Origin: Acidobacteria bacterium AB60
GTDB lineage: Bacteria > Acidobacteriota > Terriglobia > Terriglobales > Acidobacteriaceae
NCBI GenBank assembly: GCA_008682415.1
Contig: VANK01000002.1
Span: forward strand, 620,001-684,000
Direction of reading: 5' to 3'
DNA: 64,000 nucleotides
Shown here: piece after piece, positions 59,227 through 64,000 of the stretch
Layout: each line of letters begins with the position of its first letter
Position numbering within the stretch: the stretch's first letter is position 1
The notes under the pieces: model-generated
Database searches by the model: none
What the model was told of the DNA's origin: nothing
The model's input: only the letters and a program-made list of their open reading frames with translations
Program-made: the position numbers and the translations under genes

Positions 59227-59895
59227 ATGAAGATCTCACTGAATCTCGCGTCGCGTCCGTTCACTGACCTGACCGACGTTTATAAGCGCCTGCGTATCGC
59301 CATGGGCGTCCTGGCGCTGGCGGCGATCGCGCTGGGCGTTCTCCTCCACTTCGTGCTCCAGCACGACCAGCGCGCCTATCTGCGCGCCCACTCCATCGAC
59401 GAGAGCCTGGGCAGCCTGGCGGCCGAGCGGCAGGGCTATGAAACCCTGATGCAGCAGCCTGCCAATGCCAGGGTCCTCGACGAGACCGATGCGCTCAACG
59501 AGCTCTTTGACCAGAAGGCATTCTCCTGGACCCTGGTGATGAAAGACCTCGAAACGGTCCTGCCCGATCCCGTCCAGGTTACCGAGATTGAGCCGGCCCG
59601 CACCAAGGACGGACAGGTCATCCTCCACCTCCGCGTCGTCGGCCCTCGCGAAGAAAACATCCGCCTGGTCGAGAACATGGAGCACTCCAATCGCTTCCTC
59701 CGTCCTCGCATCGTGGGCGAGAGCCCCGAGTCCAACAACGGGTCGGGCGCGCGCCTGCAGACGGTCAGCGCGAACAGCGTTGAGGATCTCGACCTGCTCA
59801 CCGACTACAACCTGATGCAGACCGTGAGCGACGCCCCAGCCGCGGGTCCGGCCAAGGCTTCACCCGCCAAGCCCCTCGTCGGAGGTGCAAAATGA
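59227..59895 (+). CDS. pilN: PilN-like assembly protein
   Basis: A 222-residue bitopic protein. The N-terminal peptide KISLNLASRPF is the conserved PilN segment that docks onto PilM; one helix at about 25-47 is followed by a periplasmic ferredoxin-like part (QVTEIEPARTKDGQVILHLRVVG). It belongs to the inner-membrane platform. It overlaps the next gene by 4 bases (ATGA). No pilM is in the window. Confidence 0.82.
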   Translation: MKISLNLASRPFTDLTDVYKRLRIAMGVLALAAIALGVLLHFVLQHDQRAYLRAHSIDESLGSLAAERQGYETLMQQPANARVLDETDALNELFDQKAFSWTLVMKDLETVLPDPVQVTEIEPARTKDGQVILHLRVVGPREENIRLVENMEHSNRFLRPRIVGESPESNNGSGARLQTVSANSVEDLDLLTDYNLMQTVSDAPAAGPAKASPAKPLVGGAK

Positions 59896-60527
59896 AAGCC
59901 GAGTCGCGCTTCAGCTTCCGCTCTCCCATGTTCTGGCACGCCGCCGGCGTGGGGGTGCTCTCCCTCGCCGTCCTGGCGCTCATCATCCGCCTCGGCTACG
60001 CCTGGACCGTCTCCGACGCCGGCGCAAGCCGCGTGCTCGAATCCAAGAACGCCCAGCTCGAGTCGCTCAAGCAGGATACAGTTCCGCTGCGCGGCCTCGA
60101 CCGGCGCGTGGCCGACACCCGGTCCCGCATTCAGAGCTTCTATGACGAGCGCATCCCGGCCAGCTATTCCCTGCTCGCCACCCGCATCGCCGAGCTCGAA
60201 ACCAAGTCCGGTGTCCAGCTCTCGCACCTCAGCTATAGCCAGGGAGCGCCCGGCGTCGACCTGACCGAGATCTCTATGGACGCCTCCATCAGCGGCGAAT
60301 ATCCGCAGATGATGCGCTTCATCAACGGCCTCGAACGAGACAAGATCTTCTTTGTGATCCGCGCCATGCAGCTCAACGGGCAACAGGGTGGCCAGGCCAA
60401 CCTTCGCCTCAAGGTATCCACCTGGCTGCGCTCCGCCGACGCGGCCGCCAGCGGTCTGCCCAGAACGGGCTCCGGCGAGGGAGCCTCCGCTCCGCCGCCG
60501 TTCTTCACCGGAAGGGAGGGCAACTAA
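59892..60527 (+). CDS. pilO: PilO-like assembly protein
   Basis: A 211-residue bitopic protein: cytosolic tail, helix at 13-37, coiled coil (45-80), then a periplasmic domain (95-180) with FYDERIPASYSLLATRIAELETKSGVQL and GEYPQMMRFINGLERDKIFFVI, typical of PilO. It pairs with PilN, and the ATGA overlap with pilN supports stoichiometric synthesis. The C-terminus is Gly/Pro-rich. Confidence 0.82.
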   Translation: MKAESRFSFRSPMFWHAAGVGVLSLAVLALIIRLGYAWTVSDAGASRVLESKNAQLESLKQDTVPLRGLDRRVADTRSRIQSFYDERIPASYSLLATRIAELETKSGVQLSHLSYSQGAPGVDLTEISMDASISGEYPQMMRFINGLERDKIFFVIRAMQLNGQQGGQANLRLKVSTWLRSADAAASGLPRTGSGEGASAPPPFFTGREGN

Positions 60528-60528
60528 C

Positions 60529-61107
60529 ATGGCCATCGCCCTGGGAATGGAAAACAAGCGCCAGGTTCGCATGGTGATCGGGCTCTTCGCCGTGATCGCC
60601 GTGATCGCCGGCTGGGAGGTCTACACCACCTTCGCCACGCCGGCCACCCACTCCGCCGTCCGGCCCGTCATGGCCGCCGCCCATGTCAATGCTCCGGCTC
60701 GCAAACCCGTCCGCTCCCGGCTCGACCCCGTCCTGCGCATCGACGAGCTGAACCGCTCCGAGCAGGTGGAGTACACCGGTAACGGCCGCGACGTCTTCTC
60801 GCCCATCCTGGCGCCGGTCGTCGTCGAGAAGCCCATCGCCTCGCCCCGGCCCGACCAGATCGCCGCCGCGGTGCCCCCTGTGGTCGAACCGCCCAAACCG
60901 CCGTCCATGGATCTCAAGTACCTCGGCTTCGCCCAGACCAAGGACAAGACCTACACCGCCCTCTTTACTCACGGCGATGACATGGTCGCTGCCAAGACCG
61001 GCGACATCATGTTCCACCGCTTCCGCGTCGGCGTCATCCAGCCCGCCAGCGTGCAGGTCACCGACCTTACCCACAACATCACCCAGAGCATCTCCGCTTC
61101 CAACTGA
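60529..61107 (+). CDS. PilP/GspC-like protein
   Basis: A 192-residue protein with one helix (about 13-33), a Pro-rich linker (95-125) and a small C-terminal beta domain (SMDLKYLGFAQTKDKTYTALF, then VAAKTGDIMFHRFRVGVIQPASVQVTDL), like the homology region of GspC and PilP that contacts the secretin. The position after pilO agrees. GGAGGG is 10 bases before ATG 60529. Assigned by fold and order more than by sequence. Confidence 0.7.
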   Translation: MAIALGMENKRQVRMVIGLFAVIAVIAGWEVYTTFATPATHSAVRPVMAAAHVNAPARKPVRSRLDPVLRIDELNRSEQVEYTGNGRDVFSPILAPVVVEKPIASPRPDQIAAAVPPVVEPPKPPSMDLKYLGFAQTKDKTYTALFTHGDDMVAAKTGDIMFHRFRVGVIQPASVQVTDLTHNITQSISASN

Positions 61108-61120
61108 TAGAGCTGAATCG

Positions 61121-61870
61121 ATGATTTCAAAGAGGATGCGCCGGACAATAAGCCCTCGCGAAGAGGGCTACGTCCTTGCCGCCGTCATCATCATGCTCGC
61201 CGTCATGATGATGCTGCTGGCCGTCGCCGTTCCCAAGGTCAAAGAGGATATCCGCCGCGACCAGGAGCTCGAGGCCATGCACCGCGGCAAGCAGTATGCC
61301 CGCGCCATCCAGCTCTACTACCGCAAGTTCCGCCACTACCCGCCGAACATCGAAGCCCTCGAAGATACCAACATGCAGCGCTTCCTGCGCAAGCGCTACC
61401 TCGACCCCCTCACCGGCAAGGATGACTGGGTTCCGGTCATCTACGGCCAGAACAAGGCCCCCCTCACCATGGGATACTTTGGCCAGCCTCTGAATATGGG
61501 CGCCGCGGTCCTCACGGGTGCCTCGGCATCGGGCCTGGGCGGAAGCAACAATATTGTGGGCGCCGCTCCCCTGGCGAATGGAACTGGCTTCACCAGCGCC
61601 TTTGGGTCCAGCAGCGGCTTCACCCCCAGCTCCGGCATGCCCACCATCGGCGGCGGAGCCATCATCGGCGTCTCGCCCGCCCCCGACAAAGACTCCATCC
61701 TTATCTATAAGACCAAGTCGCACTACACCGAGTGGGAGTTTGTCTACGACCCGATCGGGGATCGCAGCGTTGGCTATCAGCTGCCCATCATCCCGACCGG
61801 CCCGCCCACCAACACCGGCGCCCCCGGCATGCCCATCCCCACGGCTCCGTCGCCCATCGCGCCCCGCTGA
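61121..61870 (+). CDS. pseudopilin (GspG-like), atypical N-terminus
   Basis: A 249-residue protein. A basic leader ends EEG, then YVLAAVIIMLAVMMMLLAVAVPKVKEDIRRDQE, the type IV pilin helix, with cleavage expected after the Gly. The usual Glu at mature position 5 is Ala. EALEDTNMQRFLRKRYLDPLTGKDDWVPV recalls the GspG motif that sets pseudopilin C-termini. The second half is Gly/Ser-rich and ends in a Pro-rich tail, longer than normal GspG (about 140). The start at 61121 is preferred from the short basic leader. Confidence 0.78.
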   Translation: MISKRMRRTISPREEGYVLAAVIIMLAVMMMLLAVAVPKVKEDIRRDQELEAMHRGKQYARAIQLYYRKFRHYPPNIEALEDTNMQRFLRKRYLDPLTGKDDWVPVIYGQNKAPLTMGYFGQPLNMGAAVLTGASASGLGGSNNIVGAAPLANGTGFTSAFGSSSGFTPSSGMPTIGGGAIIGVSPAPDKDSILIYKTKSHYTEWEFVYDPIGDRSVGYQLPIIPTGPPTNTGAPGMPIPTAPSPIAPR

Positions 61871-62027
61871 TCCGCTGTTTGGATGGGCCGCGAGCAGGCC
61901 CGCCGCAGCGTTGTGATCATCAGCACGGTGATCGTTGCGACCACCCGCTCATACTGTACGAGAACCAACCTGGGGATTCGTGTGGGCGGAAACGGGGCTT
62001 AGGCAAAGACTCCCTCCCCCTCGGGGC

Positions 62028-62051
62028 TGTCATCCCGTAGCGCAGCGGAGG
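62028..62051 (-). repeat. CCTCCGCTGCGCTACGGG module, inverted copy
   Basis: The reverse complement matches 24 bases of the 7418-7448 copy exactly, and a further 15 of the next 17 bases on one side (to 62068). Confidence 0.8.
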
Positions 62052-62159
62052 CATCTGCAGTTGGTCCGTGGAGGTGCCATCTTCGCGCCTATTTCGGTGC
62101 CGCAAGCACCGTCCACGATCGCCGGCAGGGATCGTTTCAACGGACGGGGAAGAAGAGGG

Positions 62160-62182
62160 ACCCCCTCCCCCCCCTATGTAGT
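62160..62182 (-). repeat. ACTACATA-G8-A-G5-T tract module, copy 2 (inverted)
   Basis: All 23 bases are identical to 7077-7099 in reverse complement. Relative to it, the CCTCCGCTG module lies on the same side as at 7.1-7.5 kb, but 108 bp rather than 318 bp away. Confidence 0.8.
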
Positions 62183-62464
62183 GTTCGCTTTTTGTTCGCT
62201 GCATGAAAACCATATGTTACTGAATATAAATTCCTTAAGCCTCGTGTCGAAGCGAACATGGGGCGAAACTAACCGTTCTCGCACTGTTGATTCTAAGAGA
62301 CTTACTGGCGCACTCACCCAAAAAGGGGCGAGGAATGCCCGTAGGTGCCGGCGATCGAAGTGCTCACGGTTGGTGGGAATCAAAAGGGGAGCTAGGGAAG
62401 GGACGAAGTCGGCGGGGGAAGCCGAAGACGTTGAAAACAGAGCGGAAAGCGGCAGAGGGGGAGT

Positions 62465-63562
62465 TCAGCCGCGCTTCTTCTCCGGGAACTTGCCGAACAC
62501 CGCCACCGGTCCAGCCGACGTCGGCGGAAGCGCCTTCGCCAGTTCGTGCTGGATCTGCGTGCCGAACTCGTAAGCCAGCACCGCGCGCGTGCGCCGCAGC
62601 ACCTGCCAGGAGATCCAGGGCATCTCGAGCTCGCGGCCGATGTGCTTCAGCCGGCGCGCCGCCAGGTTGATCTGGTTGATCGGCCGCCCGGACTTGGTCG
62701 AAAGCACAAAGTCATTCCATCCACTGGACTTGGTGCGGCTCAGGGTGTGCAGCATGGTGTACAGGAGCTGGGGGATCGGAATCGACTTCTTCCGCCCCGC
62801 CGGCACCCCGCACAGCTCGCCGCGATACCACTGATTCCGGACCAGGATGCTCCGGGGCGGAATCGACTGCCCCTCGCGACTCAGGTGATGCTCCGTCAGG
62901 TTCACGAACTTCCACTGCAGCCCGCAGATCTCGGCGATGTTCATGCTCGTCAGGATCGCGAACAGCGTCACCTCGCGCTCCGGATACTGCATCATCTCCA
63001 GGACCTTGATGGTCTGTTCCAGGGTGAGCGCGTGCGACTCGCGGCGCTTCATCCCCGGCAGCACCACCATGCTGGCCGGATTGTCTCCATTGAAGTGCCG
63101 GGTACGCAGGGCGTGGGAGAAGACCGCGCCCACTACGTTGCGGATGTGGCGGATCGTCTGCGAGGAATACCCGCCATTGAGGGCCGCCGTGATGAGCCGC
63201 TGGACGTGCTCGGGGTTGGCTTCGCGCAGCTTGACGTCACTTATATAAGGCCAGTCGGCCTTGGGATGCATCTTGGCCCGCGACCCATCGGTGGTGACCC
63301 CGAAGATCGTCTCCACCTCTTCAGGCGTGAGGACATGCTTCAGGATCGCCTGGTAGTGACGGCGCCCGGGGCTGGTTTTGATCGCAATATGATCGGGAAG
63401 AAAGCGCGCCGCCACGAACTCGGCCACCGTCATATCGGTTGGTTGCGCGTCGGACCCCACTTCGTTGGAAGAGGCCGGACGCTGGAACAGCACCGTCCTC
63501 GGCACCTCTCCGCGCGTCTCGGAGAGGCTCAGCGGTCGATTCCAGTACTCGTTGATGTTCAT
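62465..63562 (-). CDS. tyrosine recombinase-like protein lacking catalytic residues
   Basis: A 365-residue protein with the two-domain layout of phage-type integrases: an N-terminal SAM-like DNA-binding half (about 95-165, NPEHVQRLITAALNGGYSSQTIRHIRNVVGAVFSHAL) and a C-terminal catalytic-like half (175-345). Box I reads LTSMNIAEICGLQW where G-L-R is usual, so Arg I is missing. The H-x2-R box reads WQVLRRTRAVLAYEFG with Gln for His. No catalytic Tyr or GH-motif follows before the stop. It probably binds DNA without cutting. It is a complete frame with host-like codons, so not obviously decaying. Confidence 0.75.
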   Translation of the reverse strand: MNINEYWNRPLSLSETRGEVPRTVLFQRPASSNEVGSDAQPTDMTVAEFVAARFLPDHIAIKTSPGRRHYQAILKHVLTPEEVETIFGVTTDGSRAKMHPKADWPYISDVKLREANPEHVQRLITAALNGGYSSQTIRHIRNVVGAVFSHALRTRHFNGDNPASMVVLPGMKRRESHALTLEQTIKVLEMMQYPEREVTLFAILTSMNIAEICGLQWKFVNLTEHHLSREGQSIPPRSILVRNQWYRGELCGVPAGRKKSIPIPQLLYTMLHTLSRTKSSGWNDFVLSTKSGRPINQINLAARRLKHIGRELEMPWISWQVLRRTRAVLAYEFGTQIQHELAKALPPTSAGPVAVFGKFPEKKRG

Positions 63563-63860
63563 GACTGACGCCTTCGCACCCGTAATGAGATTGCTTTCGG
63601 GAACTGCTTCACTCCAATTGCGATCGCTAACCCATCGCGGAGCTTACGCTCAGGTCACGACAAAGAGCACAGAAATCATGCTGCCCAGGTCATCACGATC
63701 ACCGGCCCGGGATCTCCAGCATCGACCTTCTGAGGCGAGACCCAACTTCCCTGTTTACCGTGGTCTGGCGCCGGTTCGACCGGCTTTCTCGACCGCTTCC
63801 CCGTCGAGCCAGACCTTTTCCGTTTCTTCCACCTAACCCTGTTTTCAACTACCCAGCCAA

Positions 63861-64000
63861 TTACTGGTGGGTTGCCGCGACCTGAAGCTGCGGCTTGGTG
63901 AAGTCCGAGGCATTGAGCTTCGGGTTCACGACGATCTTGTCGATGGCGATCTTCTCCGGCTGGTAGTGCTGTTCGCGCGCTGCCGCCGCCCCGCTGCCCA
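63861..64000 (-). CDS. C-terminus of an unidentified protein, cut by the window edge
   Basis: The frame is open to base 64000 and ends with TAA at 63863-63861. The visible 45 residues include REQHYQPEKIAIDKIVVNPKLNASDF and end QVAATHQ. This resembles the end of exported outer-membrane lipoprotein-sorting-type proteins of acidobacteria, but too little is visible to name it. Confidence 0.55.
   Translation of the reverse strand, partial: GSGAAAAREQHYQPEKIAIDKIVVNPKLNASDFTKPQLQVAATHQ

Larger units (their letters stand above)
61871..62464. other. non-coding stretch with dispersed repeat modules
   Basis: About 595 bp between convergent genes. It holds inverted copies of both modules seen at 7.1-7.5 kb, then an AT-rich patch (62183-62260). 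Longer frames lack SDs and domain-like composition. Confidence 0.55.

Noticed and set aside
1..64000. tRNA genes
   Set aside because: Scanning for the T-loop pattern GGTTCGA-x-TCC found no site with a matching acceptor stem; the ggttcgaa near 42652 has no cloverleaf.

Overview
The window looks like a chromosome segment from an acidobacterium, most likely class Terriglobia (Acidobacteriaceae or a relative). This is inferred from the gene set and GC-rich, C/G-ending codons, not from a marker gene. Pointers are a 1160-residue Oar-like TonB-dependent receptor with a carboxypeptidase-regulatory N-domain, a PadR regulator near a lone 'permease prefix' protein, a DUF3617 protein, a hopanoid glycosyltransferase (HpnI), a membrane-bound-ferritin/VIT1 protein and many period-7 intergenic repeat arrays. 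I found no rRNA, tRNA or CRISPR array.

Layout. 1-8.1 kb: end of a GH57-like DUF3536 gene, a small unknown gene, a Rieske oxygenase, a TonB-family protein, DUF116, hpnI and msrA. 8.2-12 kb: an rluB-like pseudouridine synthase with very long low-complexity extensions overlapping scpB; its partners scpA and trpS lie at 19.9-22 kb. 12.2-19.9 kb: PadR, an S41 peptidase, a permease-prefix protein, an AbiEii-type nucleotidyltransferase pair, a PiT phosphate transporter, a PD-(D/E)XK-like protein and a Doc/AbrB toxin-antitoxin pair with a palindromic operator. 22-30 kb: site-2 protease, acyltransferase, asnS, a lower-GC three-gene cassette of unknown function led by a TIGR04255 protein, a REP-associated transposase with its hairpins, and an orphan BlaI/MecI-type operator. 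30-41.7 kb: TonB receptor, DUF1697, a fucose-type sugar permease, MbfA-like VIT protein coupled to a rhomboid protease, alaC and an ORF6N gene carrying two long palindromes inside its coding sequence.

41.7-42.7 kb: about 0.75 kb of non-coding DNA with several GCAA-tetraloop hairpins, three diverged tandem modules and a very strong forward terminator. I regard this as the best candidate for an undescribed structured RNA. 42.7-48.5 kb: three MFS transporters, DUF4262 and a VTT/DedA membrane protein. 48.5-56.2 kb: a Cu/Ag-type RND efflux operon (adaptor, pump, STN-like protein) transcribed away from a Crp/Fnr regulator, with two FNR-architecture dyads between them. 56.5-62 kb: DUF3617, then secretin, PilN, PilO, PilP and pseudopilin genes for a type II secretion or type IV pilus machine. 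62-64 kb: a tyrosine recombinase that lacks its catalytic residues and the C-terminus of another protein.

Functional names rest on motifs recognised by eye; no search was run. Start codons were chosen from Shine-Dalgarno (SD) spacing where one is visible, and several genes start at GTG or TTG.
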